Below are positions 44,445 through 53,073 of a DNA stretch of 64,000 nucleotides, piece after piece (position 1 is the stretch's first letter; each line of letters starts with the position of its first letter). Source of the DNA: Ruminococcus sp. (GTDB taxonomy: Bacteria; Bacillota; Clostridia; Oscillospirales; Ruminococcaceae); contig JAIDUG010000032.1 in the NCBI GenBank assembly GCA_029060305.1, forward strand, positions 1-64,000, written 5' to 3'. The notes beneath the pieces were generated by a model. It worked only from the letters and a program-made list of their open reading frames with translations, had not been told where the DNA came from and searched no databases. The position numbers and the translations under genes were made by a program.

Positions 44445-46441
44445 ATTGCGTCTACCTCCGCCATAATCTGACTGTTAGAGAATCCGTTCAAATCCATTGC
44501 ACCTGACGGACAAGCAACTGTACAAGCTCCGCAACCCTGACATACAGCAGGATTAACGCTTGCAACACGTCTCATTACTGTCGTACGGTATGGTGTTCTG
44601 AATTCCTTGTCCTGATAAGTAATAGCACCGTAAGGACAAACTTTTTCACAAGATGAACAGCCGTTACACATAAGTTCGTTTGAATGAGCAACGCAGGGGT
44701 TGCAGGTTATGCTGTCTTTAACAAGTAATCCGATAGCCTTTGCAGCAGCGGCACTTGCCTGAGCGACAGTTTCCGGAATATCCTTTGGACCTTGACAAGC
44801 ACCTGAAAGGAAAATACCGGCAGTAGCACTCTCAACAGGACGGAGTTTTGCGTGTGCTTCTGTAAAGAAGTCGTTAGTATCCATCTGAGTTGTGAGCATT
44901 GTTGCAAGCGGACGTGCAGTCTGGTCAGGTTCAATAGCTGTTGCAAGTACAACCATATCAGCATCAATATGCAACTGCTCATTTGAAAGCAGGTCTGAAG
45001 CCTGTACATCAATTGTGCCGTCAGCCTTTGGAGTAACCTTGCCCACCATACCTTTTATGTAATGCACGTTGTACTGTTCAACGGCACGTCTGTAGAATTC
45101 GTCAAAATTCTTACCAGGGGTACGTACATCTATGTAGAATACATAAACTTCTGTATCAGGATATTTTTCACGTATTAACATAGCGTGTTTAGCAGTGTAC
45201 ATACAGCAGATTTTTGAACAATAAGGCTTACCCTTGCTGTCGTCACATCTTGAACCTACACACTGTACGAAAACAATTCTGTGAGGGTGTGTCTTGTCGG
45301 ATGGTCTGAGAAGTGTACCGCCGTTAGGACCTGCTGCGTTCATAAGTCTTTCGAGTTCAAGAGATGTCACAACGTCTGCACACTGATTATAAGCAAACTC
45401 ATCATATTTGTCAAGTTTAATCGGATTGAAACCTGTTGCAACAACGATTGCACCGTATTTCTGTTCAATATATTCGTCCTGCTGATGATAGTTGATAGCA
45501 CCAACTGTACAAGCCTGTGAACACTTACCGCAGACTTTTTCATTTACATCACCTTTGCGGAGTTTGAGACAGTAATTCGGGTCGATTGTAGCAACCTTTG
45601 GTACAGCCTGTGCAAAAGGAATATAAATAGCACCTCTGTTATTGAGACCGAGATTGAAAGCATTCGGCACTTTCTGCATAGGACAGGCTTCAGTACAAAG
45701 TCCGCAACCTGTACACTTTGTTTCGTCAACAAAACGTCTCTTTCTCTTTATAGTAGCTGTGAAATTACCTACAAATCCTTTTACTGCATTCACTTCACTG
45801 TATGAGTAAATAGTAATTTTTTCGTTCTGAGAAGCCTCAACCATTTTAGGTGTAAGAATACAAGCGGCACAGTCAAGGGTCGGGAAAGTCTTGTCAATCT
45901 GAGCCATTTTGCCACCGATAGTAGCTTCCTTTTCAACTATGTCAACTTCAAAACCTGCTTCTGCAATATCGAGAGCGGTCTGAATACCTGCGATACCGCC
46001 ACCGATAACCAACGCTCTTTTAGCAACCGGACTTTCACCTGCTACGAGAGGTGCGTTAAGCTGAACCTTTGCAATAGCGGCTCTTCCGAGAATAATAGCT
46101 TTTTCGGTAGCTGTTGCGATGTCCTTGTGAATCCATGAACACTGTTCTCTGATGTTAGCGATTTCAACAAGGTACGGATTGAGACCGGCAGATGCAGCCG
46201 CTTTTCTGAAAGTGTTTTCGTGCATACGTGGTGAACATGAACATACAACCACGCCTGTGAGACCGTTTTCTTTTATAGCGTTCTTGATAAGATTCTGTCC
46301 TGCTTCAGAACACATATACTGATATTCCTGAGAGATAACTACTCCGGATTCATGACTGAGAGCTTCTGCAACAGCCTTTACGTCAACAGTTGCGGCAATG
46401 TTAGTACCACAATGACAGACAAATACTCCTATTTTCTGCAT
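44435..46441 (-). CDS. hdrA: Heterodisulfide reductase subunit A-like flavoprotein
   Basis: The 668-residue protein has an N-terminal Cys-containing domain (FVCHCGTNIA), then FAD-binding VIGGGIAG near 145. LDCAACILTPKM follows near 189 (Cys, not selenocysteine). CTGCGLCTEACP is near 243, a CGKCSQAC site lies further on, and two C-terminal ferredoxin motifs are CNGCSSCEKVCP and CQGCGACTVACP. HdrA carries the FAD that splits electron pairs between high- and low-potential acceptors. It overlaps flxD and lies 12 bases after hdrC. With these partners it would bifurcate NADH electrons to ferredoxin and, via HdrBC, to a higher-potential acceptor. Confidence 0.93.
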   Translation of the reverse strand: MQKIGVFVCHCGTNIAATVDVKAVAEALSHESGVVISQEYQYMCSEAGQNLIKNAIKENGLTGVVVCSCSPRMHENTFRKAAASAGLNPYLVEIANIREQCSWIHKDIATATEKAIILGRAAIAKVQLNAPLVAGESPVAKRALVIGGGIAGIQTALDIAEAGFEVDIVEKEATIGGKMAQIDKTFPTLDCAACILTPKMVEASQNEKITIYSYSEVNAVKGFVGNFTATIKRKRRFVDETKCTGCGLCTEACPMQKVPNAFNLGLNNRGAIYIPFAQAVPKVATIDPNYCLKLRKGDVNEKVCGKCSQACTVGAINYHQQDEYIEQKYGAIVVATGFNPIKLDKYDEFAYNQCADVVTSLELERLMNAAGPNGGTLLRPSDKTHPHRIVFVQCVGSRCDDSKGKPYCSKICCMYTAKHAMLIREKYPDTEVYVFYIDVRTPGKNFDEFYRRAVEQYNVHYIKGMVGKVTPKADGTIDVQASDLLSNEQLHIDADMVVLATAIEPDQTARPLATMLTTQMDTNDFFTEAHAKLRPVESATAGIFLSGACQGPKDIPETVAQASAAAAKAIGLLVKDSITCNPCVAHSNELMCNGCSSCEKVCPYGAITYQDKEFRTPYRTTVMRRVASVNPAVCQGCGACTVACPSGAMDLNGFSNSQIMAEVDAICK

Positions 46442-46453
46442 ATTATCTCCTCC

Positions 46454-46837
46454 TTACTTAGTATATTTTCTGAATGCAGTAACGATAGCCTGCTGTGGCA
46501 AATCCTCGTCAAGCATTGCTGGAATCTGGTCGGGAATAAGATGATTGTTGCCTTGTTTGCGGATAGTTGCGAGACGTACAGCCTCAACAACCTTTGCAGG
46601 TTCAACGCCTCTTGGACATCTGTCAACGCAAGCAAAACAAGTAAGACATTTATAGATTGATTTGGAGTTCATAAGGGTTTCAATGTTGCCTTTTTCAACC
46701 ATGTATACAAACTGGTGCGGATGATATTCCATTTCGTCATATGACGGACAAGTGCCGGAACATTTACCGCAACGCATACACTTAAGGACGTTGACACCAC
46801 TTGAACGGATAACCTGTTCTTTAAGATTATTATTCAT
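46454..46837 (-). CDS. hdrC: Heterodisulfide reductase subunit C-like ferredoxin
   Basis: The 127-residue protein has two [4Fe-4S] motifs, CMRCGKCSGTCPSY near 20 and CLTCFACVDRCPRG near 64, and a helical C-terminus as in HdrC. It carries electrons from HdrA to HdrB. The start overlaps the hdrB stop by 8 bases. Confidence 0.92.
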   Translation of the reverse strand: MNNNLKEQVIRSSGVNVLKCMRCGKCSGTCPSYDEMEYHPHQFVYMVEKGNIETLMNSKSIYKCLTCFACVDRCPRGVEPAKVVEAVRLATIRKQGNNHLIPDQIPAMLDEDLPQQAIVTAFRKYTK

Positions 46838-47630
46838 TGTTGTTATCCTCCTTTACTCCGAGAGCCTCAGCGAGAAGTTCAGTGAAGTAATAAACGGGAA
46901 GTTCAGAACCGGAATTCTTTCTGAGGTTATAGAGACAGAGCGGACAGGCAGTTATAATCATATCAGCACCCTGTTCCTGTGCGGAATCCATAACCTTTGC
47001 ACTTCTCTTTGAAGCCTGAGCTTTGTCCTCCATTGTTATGTAACCGCCACAACATTCGTTACGCTGTGCATATATAACCGGAGTACCGCCGATAGCTTTT
47101 ATGAAATCTTCCATAATAGTAGGATTTTCGGGGTCGTCCATAGCGAGAGCCTTGCTCGGACGGAGAAGTAAACAACCGTAATAAGCAGCTATTTTCTTGC
47201 CCTTGAAAGGATTAACAACTTTCTTTTTAAGGTTATCGAAACCTACAACGTCACGGAGCATTTCAAGATAGTGATAAACAGTAGTTTCACCTGTATAAGG
47301 TGTATCAAGTTTAAGGTAGTTGTTTACCTTTGAAGCCATTTCCTCATCGTGGGAAATATCATAGTTAGTCTGCTTGATAACGTTGTGGCAGGCAGAACAG
47401 ACTGTTATCAGCGGTTTGTCAGCTTCCTTTGCGGAATTGAGAGTTCTCACCGCAGAAAGCTTTGTAGCTATTTCGTCTTTGGCTGTCGTGTAAGCACCTC
47501 CGCAACACTGCCAGTTCTCAGGTTCTTCAAGGGAGATACCGAGAGCTTCGGCAGAAGACCTTGCATAAGCGTCAAGGTCTTTTGCTTTGGTTCTGAGCGT
47601 ACAGCCTGGATAATACATGAAAGTATTCAT
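46830..47630 (-). CDS. hdrB: Heterodisulfide reductase subunit B-like protein with two CCG domains
   Basis: The 266-residue protein has two complete CCG modules. The first has C10, CC 42-43 and CSAC 78-81; the second has GCLL, ECCGG and CPLC. In methanogen HdrB each module holds a noncubane [4Fe-4S] cluster that cleaves CoM-S-S-CoB. No such disulfide is expected in this organism. HdrB may therefore reduce another disulfide or pass electrons to the fumarate-reductase Fe-S subunit, taking the place of the CCG part of methanogen TfrB. Confidence 0.92.
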   Translation of the reverse strand: MNTFMYYPGCTLRTKAKDLDAYARSSAEALGISLEEPENWQCCGGAYTTAKDEIATKLSAVRTLNSAKEADKPLITVCSACHNVIKQTNYDISHDEEMASKVNNYLKLDTPYTGETTVYHYLEMLRDVVGFDNLKKKVVNPFKGKKIAAYYGCLLLRPSKALAMDDPENPTIMEDFIKAIGGTPVIYAQRNECCGGYITMEDKAQASKRSAKVMDSAQEQGADMIITACPLCLYNLRKNSGSELPVYYFTELLAEALGVKEDNNNE

Positions 47631-47656
47631 TTAGTACGCTTTCCTTTCTAATAATT

Positions 47657-49033
47657 TTATGCCATTTCTTCGGGGTGGAAAACCTCGTCAAAGCGTTCAG
47701 CAGTCAGGAAACCGAGTTCAACGCAGGCTTCCTTAAGGGAAATATTGTCCTTGTAAGCCTTTTTGGCAGTTTTAGCTGCATTTTCGTAACCTATGTAAGG
47801 GTTGAGAGCAGTGACGAGCATAAGGGAATTATAAAGATTATGGTGCATTTTTTCCTTGTTTGCTTTGATACCTACTGCACAGTTCTTGTTGAAAGATGTG
47901 ATTGATTCAGCAAGGAGACGTGCAGACTGGAGGAAATTATAAGCACATACGGGCATAAATACATTGAGTTCAAAGTTGCCCTGAGATGCAGCCATACCTA
48001 CCGCAACGTCGTTACCCATTACCTGAACAGCAACCATAGTAACCTGTTCGCACTGAGTAGGATTAACCTTGCCAGGCATAATTGATGAACCAGGTTCATT
48101 TTCAGGGATAAAGATTTCGCCGAGACCGTCACGGGGACCGGAAGCCAACCATCTTACATCGTTGGCAATCTTCATCATATCACAAGCGAGAGCTTTCAAA
48201 GCACCGTGTGCAAATACGATTTCGTCCTTTGATGTGAGAGAATGGAATTTGTTCGGAGCAGTGACGAATTTTTTACCGGAAATTTCGCTGATAGCCTCAG
48301 CAGCCTTTTCAGCAAAACCGGCAGGAGCGTTGAGACCTGTACCAACTGCTGTACCACCGAGAGCGAGTTCACGGAGTTCCTCAACAGCGATAAGAAGCAT
48401 TTTCTTGTCCTTTTCGAGAGAGCTTCTCCAACCGCTTATTTCCTGAGAGAATTTAATCGGTGTTGCATCCTGTAAGTGTGTACGACCGCTTTTTACAATG
48501 CCTTCGTTTTCCTGTTCAAGTCTCTTAAAAGTTTCGATAAGGGTATCGACAGCAGGAATAACCTTGTCTTCTACAGCAATAACGGCAGCGATATGCATAG
48601 CAGTCGGGAAAGTATCGTTTGAAGACTGGCTCATATTAATATCGTCGTTAGGGTGAAGAAGTTTAGCACCGGCAATTTCGTTACCTCTGTTTGCGATAAC
48701 TTCGTTAGCGTTCATATTTGACTGAGTACCGCTTCCGGTCTGCCATACAACAAGCGGAAAATGTTCGTTAAGTGAACCGCTCATTACTTCGTCGCATGCC
48801 TGAGAGATTGCGGAAAGTTTTTCGTCAGTCATTCTTTCCGGTTTAACGGCATGATTTGCAATAGCGGCGGCTTTTTTGAGGATTCCGAAAGCATGAGTAA
48901 TCTCTCTTGGCATAGTTTCGATACCTACGCCGATGAGGAAATTTTCATGACTTCTTTCGGTCTGGGCTGCCCAGTACTTGTCAGCAGGGACTTTTACTTC
49001 GCCCATAGAATCGTGTTCAATACGGTATTCCAT
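47657..49033 (-). CDS. fumC: Fumarate hydratase class II
   Basis: The 458-residue protein is of the oxygen-stable fumarase type. GSGTQSNMNANEVIANR is near 100, SSNDTFPTA near 138, KSGRTHLQDATPI near 182, and the signature GSSIMPGKVNPTQCEQ near 318. It would convert malate to fumarate, the substrate of the reductase encoded in the same run. GGGAGTGG is the ribosome binding site, placed somewhat far from the ATG. It is the first gene after the cluster's promoter. Confidence 0.96.
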   Translation of the reverse strand: MEYRIEHDSMGEVKVPADKYWAAQTERSHENFLIGVGIETMPREITHAFGILKKAAAIANHAVKPERMTDEKLSAISQACDEVMSGSLNEHFPLVVWQTGSGTQSNMNANEVIANRGNEIAGAKLLHPNDDINMSQSSNDTFPTAMHIAAVIAVEDKVIPAVDTLIETFKRLEQENEGIVKSGRTHLQDATPIKFSQEISGWRSSLEKDKKMLLIAVEELRELALGGTAVGTGLNAPAGFAEKAAEAISEISGKKFVTAPNKFHSLTSKDEIVFAHGALKALACDMMKIANDVRWLASGPRDGLGEIFIPENEPGSSIMPGKVNPTQCEQVTMVAVQVMGNDVAVGMAASQGNFELNVFMPVCAYNFLQSARLLAESITSFNKNCAVGIKANKEKMHHNLYNSLMLVTALNPYIGYENAAKTAKKAYKDNISLKEACVELGFLTAERFDEVFHPEEMA

Positions 49034-49105
49034 TTAATTTATCCACTCCCGAAAAAAATTTTTTATCGTTAAAAACATTTGAAACGTATTTTTCATACAA
49101 TTATA

Positions 49106-49134
49106 AGTATAACAGCAAGTGACGAGAATTTCAA
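49106..49134 (-). promoter_or_regulatory. Promoter of the fumarase-Hdr-fumarate reductase cluster
   Basis: TTGAAA (49134-49129), 17 bp, TATACT (49111-49106) on the minus strand, about 70 bases before fumC. A second TATAAT 5 bases downstream has no matching -35. Confidence 0.65.
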
Positions 49135-49448
49135 ATGCAGTTTAAGAATATTGATATTCGGATATTGATATAATATTAACAATAATTTCCGGATATGCGT
49201 TAAGTTATATATTATCTGAATATCAGTATACACGAAAATCGTCTTTGTTGCGTGTGGTTTACTGAAAGAAAACAGCAGTAACATCGGCAATAATCGGAAT
49301 AATTATACAGAAACATTCATACAAGAAATATATTTCTGCCAACAATCACTATAAATAACGTTTTTCAGCAATATATAAAAAAGAATATTTATATTCCGAT
49401 TTTTATATAAAAAGCACATCAGATTGACAATTATTTCACATTCTGCCT
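49135..49448. other. AT-rich intergenic region with a possible weak Rex-like site
   Basis: No gene is supported here. TTGATAT-AATA-TTAACAA (49165-49182) matches the 7-4-7 Rex operator plan (TTGTTAA-N4-TTAACAA) at twelve of fourteen positions, 31 bp upstream of the -35 box. A short AT-rich dyad at 49383-49396, followed on the minus strand by T-runs, may end the esterase transcript. Confidence 0.35.
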
Positions 49449-49967
49449 TTAAATATACTGCTGTAGAATTTCTTTGAAATAGTTTTCAAGTGGCAGAGTA
49501 GCACCTGAATGTCTGCCGTCGGGAACAATACGGAAATCTTTATTTCGGAGTAATTTTTCAGTAAAGTCGTGATACTCGATAACATCATCTTTTCCGCCTA
49601 TGATTGTGCTTGTCGCCGATATATCTATATCGAGAATTTCCGGAAAAAGACGCATATATTGACGTATGTTGCCCTTGAAATCAAGCTGGGGCAGAGTAAC
49701 AAACGGCATCAGACAAGGATTTACAAGAATAACAGGAACGCCAAGCCTTACGGAAAGTAAAGCACCGAAAAATCCGCCGAGACTTGTACCTACAATAACG
49801 TCACCTTCATTACCAAACATCTTACGGAGTTTTTCAATAATTTTTTCCGGTTCGTCATAGTCATATCTGAGTGTAGGCGAAACAACTTCACAACCGATAT
49901 TTTCAAGTGCGTGATACGCAGAATTTTCCGGATTTCCCTTATATCCGTGAATATTAAGAATCCTCAT
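49449..49967 (-). CDS. Small alpha/beta-hydrolase, YqiA/YcfP-like esterase
   Basis: The 172-residue protein starts at ATG 49967 (MRILNIHGYKGNP) after AGGAG. The nucleophile elbow GTSLGGFFGA near 66, the aspartate in GGKDDVIEY near 131 and the His in DGRHSG near 155 make a full catalytic triad. The substrate is unknown; family members hydrolyse simple esters and acyl-CoA analogues. It overlaps the rex stop by 14 bases. Confidence 0.82.
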   Translation of the reverse strand: MRILNIHGYKGNPENSAYHALENIGCEVVSPTLRYDYDEPEKIIEKLRKMFGNEGDVIVGTSLGGFFGALLSVRLGVPVILVNPCLMPFVTLPQLDFKGNIRQYMRLFPEILDIDISATSTIIGGKDDVIEYHDFTEKLLRNKDFRIVPDGRHSGATLPLENYFKEILQQYI

Positions 49968-50607
49968 TTTCCTGCTCCTTTTCCGCATTTATGGCGTATG
50001 AAAGAATTGTCAGACTGTCGCCGAGGTGTACGTTTTCTACAATAACATTTTCGTGACTGATACTCAAATCATAGTGTGTGAAATTCCAGAAGGCATGAAT
50101 ACCATAGTCAATAAGCCTGTTAATTTCTTTTTCGGCTGTCTCCTGAGGTACACAAATGACGGCAGCTTCCGGCTCGTTCTGAGTGCAGAAACTCTCAAGT
50201 TCCGAGGTATCTTTCACAATAATCCTGCCAAGTTGTTTTCCGATAATATCGGGATTCACGTCAAAAGCTCCGATAAGTTCAAAACCTCTGTTGCTGAAAT
50301 CAATATGAGTTGCAATAGCTTTTCCGAGGTTGCCAGCTCCTAAAAGTATCAAAGGAGTTTTTTTGTCAAGTCCAAGAATAATTCCAATCTGACGACGTAA
50401 TTCATTAACGTTATATCCGTATCCTTGTTGACCAAATTCACCGAAACAGTTAAAGTCCTGACGTATCTGCGAGGCTGTAAGTCCCATTTTTTCGGAAAGT
50501 TCCCTTGAGGAAATCCGTATATAACCGTTTTCCTCAAGTTCACCTAAAAACCTGTAATAACGTGGCAGTCTTCGTATAACTGAATTTGATATTACATTCT
50601 TTGACAT
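49954..50607 (-). CDS. rex: Redox-sensing transcriptional repressor Rex
   Basis: The protein has 217 residues from ATG 50607 (MSKNVISNSVIRRLPRYYRFL). An N-terminal winged helix contains SSRELSEKMGLTASQIRQDFNCFGEFGQQGYGY. The Rossmann domain begins LILLGAGNLGKAI near 85, with the NADH-sensing region GAFDVNP and a C-terminal swapped helix. Rex leaves DNA when NADH rises and so controls fermentation genes. Its place between icd and the fumarase/fumarate reductase cluster makes those genes natural targets. Confidence 0.95.
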   Translation of the reverse strand: MSKNVISNSVIRRLPRYYRFLGELEENGYIRISSRELSEKMGLTASQIRQDFNCFGEFGQQGYGYNVNELRRQIGIILGLDKKTPLILLGAGNLGKAIATHIDFSNRGFELIGAFDVNPDIIGKQLGRIIVKDTSELESFCTQNEPEAAVICVPQETAEKEINRLIDYGIHAFWNFTHYDLSISHENVIVENVHLGDSLTILSYAINAEKEQENEDS

Positions 50608-50641
50608 TTTATCATGCCTTTCTTGTTCTGACAAGTCCTAA

Positions 50642-51853
50642 TTACATTAATTTGTCAAGTCTTGCCTTGATTTCGTCAAGGAAAGTCTTTGAATCAACTT
50701 TCTTTTTGTTTTCGAGTTTTGAAATCAGATAGAGGTCGCCTGTCATAACACCGTCCTCGATAGTCTGAACAGTAGCCTTTTCAAGTTTATCCGCAAATTC
50801 GCAGAGTTCCGGAATATTGTCGAGTTCTCCTCTTTTTCTTAAAGCACCGCTCCACGCAAAGATTGTAGCAACGGAATTTGTAGAAGTTTCTTCGCCTTTG
50901 AGGTACTTGTAATAGTGACGCTGTACAGTACCGTGTGCAGCTTCATATTCATAGATGCCGTCAGGTGAAACAAGTACAGAAGTCATCATTGCAAGGCTTC
51001 CGTAAGCTGTTGAAACCATATCCGACATAACATCACCGTCATAATTCTTACAAGCCCATATATAACCGCCATTTGAACGTATAACCCTTGCAACAGCGTC
51101 GTCAATGAGTGTATAGAAATATTCGATACCTGCTTCTTCGTACTTTTCCTTGTATTCGTTGTCGTAGATTTCCTGAAAAATATCCTTGAATCTGTGGTCG
51201 TACTTCTTTGAAATAGTGTCTTTCGTTGCAAACCATACGTCTTGTTTAAGGTCGAGACCGTAATTCAGACAGGTTCTTGCAAAACTTGCGATACTGTCGT
51301 CGAGGTTGTGAAGTCCCTGAATAATACCGTCGCACTTTGAGAAGTCGTGGATAAGTTCACGTGTTTCGTTACCGTTTTCGTCAGTAACGACCAGTTCAGC
51401 TTTACTGCCCTTGCTTACACGCATTTCTGAGTTTTTGTAAACGTCGCCGTATGCGTGACGTGCAATTGTAATCGGCTTAGTCCATGTAGGAATGTAAGGT
51501 TCGATACCTTTAACAATAATAGGTGTACGGAAAACAGTACCGTCAAGATAAGCACGGATTGTACCGTTAGGGGACTTCCACATCTGAGTGAGGTTGTATT
51601 CAGGCATTCTTGCGGAGTTCGGAGTGATTGTTGCACACTTTACTGCAACACCGTATTTCTTAGTAGCCTCAGCGGAATCAACAGTTACCTTGTCTTTTGT
51701 AGCCTCTCTGTTTTCGAGACCTAAGTCGTAGTACTCTGTATTGAGTTCTACATAAGGTTCGAGAAGTGTTTCCTTAATCCACTTCCAAAGGATTCTTGTC
51801 ATTTCGTCGCCGTCCATTTCGACGAGCGGAGTTTTCATAATAATTTTAGCCAT
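50642..51853 (-). CDS. icd: Isocitrate dehydrogenase (NADP-type, homodimeric)
   Basis: The 403-residue protein is like the eukaryote-type dimeric IDH. It has [18 protein letters not shown] near 11, [13 protein letters not shown] near 76, [19 protein letters not shown] near 93, [10 protein letters not shown] near 131 and an [11 protein letters not shown] motif near 306. It oxidises isocitrate to 2-oxoglutarate, the precursor of glutamate. AGGAGG precedes the ATG. With the aconitase 3.4 kb away it forms the oxidative arm of a split TCA pathway. Confidence 0.95.
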   Translation of the reverse strand: MAKIIMKTPLVEMDGDEMTRILWKWIKETLLEPYVELNTEYYDLGLENREATKDKVTVDSAEATKKYGVAVKCATITPNSARMPEYNLTQMWKSPNGTIRAYLDGTVFRTPIIVKGIEPYIPTWTKPITIARHAYGDVYKNSEMRVSKGSKAELVVTDENGNETRELIHDFSKCDGIIQGLHNLDDSIASFARTCLNYGLDLKQDVWFATKDTISKKYDHRFKDIFQEIYDNEYKEKYEEAGIEYFYTLIDDAVARVIRSNGGYIWACKNYDGDVMSDMVSTAYGSLAMMTSVLVSPDGIYEYEAAHGTVQRHYYKYLKGEETSTNSVATIFAWSGALRKRGELDNIPELCEFADKLEKATVQTIEDGVMTGDLYLISKLENKKKVDSKTFLDEIKARLDKLM

Positions 51854-51877
51854 TGGATTTTACCTCCTGTAAAATTT

Positions 51878-52417
51878 TTAATTCATCATATATATTATAC
51901 CGTAAATTCCTGCAAATATCATTATTACAGCAATTTCAATAAGTATAAGAACGATATTTTTAATAAATGCATATTTCAAAGTAATCTGGTCGTCGTAAGT
52001 ACTTTTGTGTACGCCGACAAGAAACGCAAATATAACTCCCATAATAATGTAGCCTATAAAGCCTGAAGTCATAAACCTTGCAACTGCACACCCGATAACA
52101 AATCCTGCAATATGCGGAAAAAGTATTTTGAATAAAGCATAGCCGTCAGCATTTCCATTGCCTGCATTGCGTGATTTTGTAGGAATACCCATTTTTTCAA
52201 GTTCAGTTTTTGAAAAGTATTTTTTCGGAGAAGTCCTTTTCATTTCTGAATGTTTGGAATAATGCCACAATTCAGTCATCATAAGATTTTTCGGAAGTTC
52301 TGTTTTATTATTGTTTATTTCCTGCCATTCCTCATACCTTTCTGAGTAGGTTGTGTAATCGTCTTTCAGGTCGTCCAGTGCATTTTTAATATCGTCTTTA
52401 AGTTCATTCTTATCCAT
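51878..52417 (-). CDS. Membrane protein of unknown function
   Basis: The 179-residue protein starts at ATG 52417 (MDKNELKDDIKNALDD) with GCAGGGGA upstream. A charged coiled N-terminal half (1-90) is followed by three hydrophobic segments (about 98-125, 127-140 and 150-175). No recognised domain. It lies 24 bases upstream of icd on the same strand, so may be cotranscribed. Confidence 0.6.
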   Translation of the reverse strand: MDKNELKDDIKNALDDLKDDYTTYSERYEEWQEINNNKTELPKNLMMTELWHYSKHSEMKRTSPKKYFSKTELEKMGIPTKSRNAGNGNADGYALFKILFPHIAGFVIGCAVARFMTSGFIGYIIMGVIFAFLVGVHKSTYDDQITLKYAFIKNIVLILIEIAVIMIFAGIYGIIYMMN

Positions 52418-52477
52418 AAGTCCCCTGCCCCGCCCTTTCTTTACAGTCGATAATGTGGTAATAACAATAATACATTC

Positions 52478-52497
52478 ATTGTTTCCGTGAAAACAAT
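52478..52497. promoter_or_regulatory. Palindromic operator candidate upstream of the membrane protein gene
   Basis: ATTGTTT and AAACAAT form a perfect 7-bp dyad with a 6-bp centre. The symmetry continues imperfectly outward (ACAT.CATTGTTT...). A weak minus-strand promoter, TTGTTT-18 bp-TATTAT, overlaps it. Two direct repeats TGTAACAATA follow at 52503-52512 and 52531-52540. Confidence 0.45.
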
Positions 52498-52602
52498 TCA
52501 TGTGTAACAATACATTTGTAAGTCATAACTTGTAACAATAAAGAAAATTTGACTGTTTTCAATTTGTATTATCCGCCCTGTAAAAAATATACCGGATAAG
52601 AA

Positions 52603-53061
52603 TTATTTTTCAATAAGGTCGACAGTCCAGTTGATACGCTGGATATTCATATCAAGCTCACGGAGATGTTTTGACATAGCATCAACTTTTTTCTGCAATT
52701 CAGCAACATCAACCGTACTGTATATTTTGATTTCCTTATTTGAATAGCGGTTCACAACTGCACCGGCATTTGAAAGGAAGTTTTTCATAACTGTAATTTT
52801 TTCTTTTAAAACGTCCTTTTCGGCTATCATATCGGTAAGCGATACACCGTTTTCAAGTGTCATACAATTAGTATAATTTATGTTTTTGATAAGATTCTCC
52901 ATTTCGTCGGAAACGCTGTTGAGTTCCTCAATAAGAGAATAAGGATTTTCGGCAGGTGTTTCGCCGTCCTGAACTTTGGCATTGTTATTCAGTCTGCTTT
53001 GGATATTGTTCATTTTAGTTCTCATTTCTGCACGGAGTGCAAGAGCCTCTGCAAGTTTCAT
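52603..53061 (-). CDS. DIP1984/septicolysin family protein
   Basis: The 152-residue helical protein begins MKLAEALALRAEMRTKMNNIQSRL, has a middle NYTN..LENG.SLTD.IAEKD motif, and ends RELDMNIQRINWTVDLIE. This is the DIP1984 family, mostly coiled coil and sometimes named septicolysin, with no established function. AGGAGG precedes the ATG. It lies 12 bases after the PARG-like gene. Confidence 0.85.
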   Translation of the reverse strand: MKLAEALALRAEMRTKMNNIQSRLNNNAKVQDGETPAENPYSLIEELNSVSDEMENLIKNINYTNCMTLENGVSLTDMIAEKDVLKEKITVMKNFLSNAGAVVNRYSNKEIKIYSTVDVAELQKKVDAMSKHLRELDMNIQRINWTVDLIEK

Positions 53062-53073
53062 AACTACCTCCTT

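Noticed and set aside
44435-47630. Reading the HdrABC genes as a methanogen-type CoM-CoB heterodisulfide reductase
   Set aside because: Every other feature is a Firmicute; no coenzyme M or B genes are present, and Hdr-like modules are widespread in anaerobic bacteria.
52503-52540. Two TGTAACAATA direct repeats considered as the start of a CRISPR or integron-like array
   Set aside because: Only two short copies 28 bp apart, with no further repeats or spacers; a transcription-factor site is the most that can be said.
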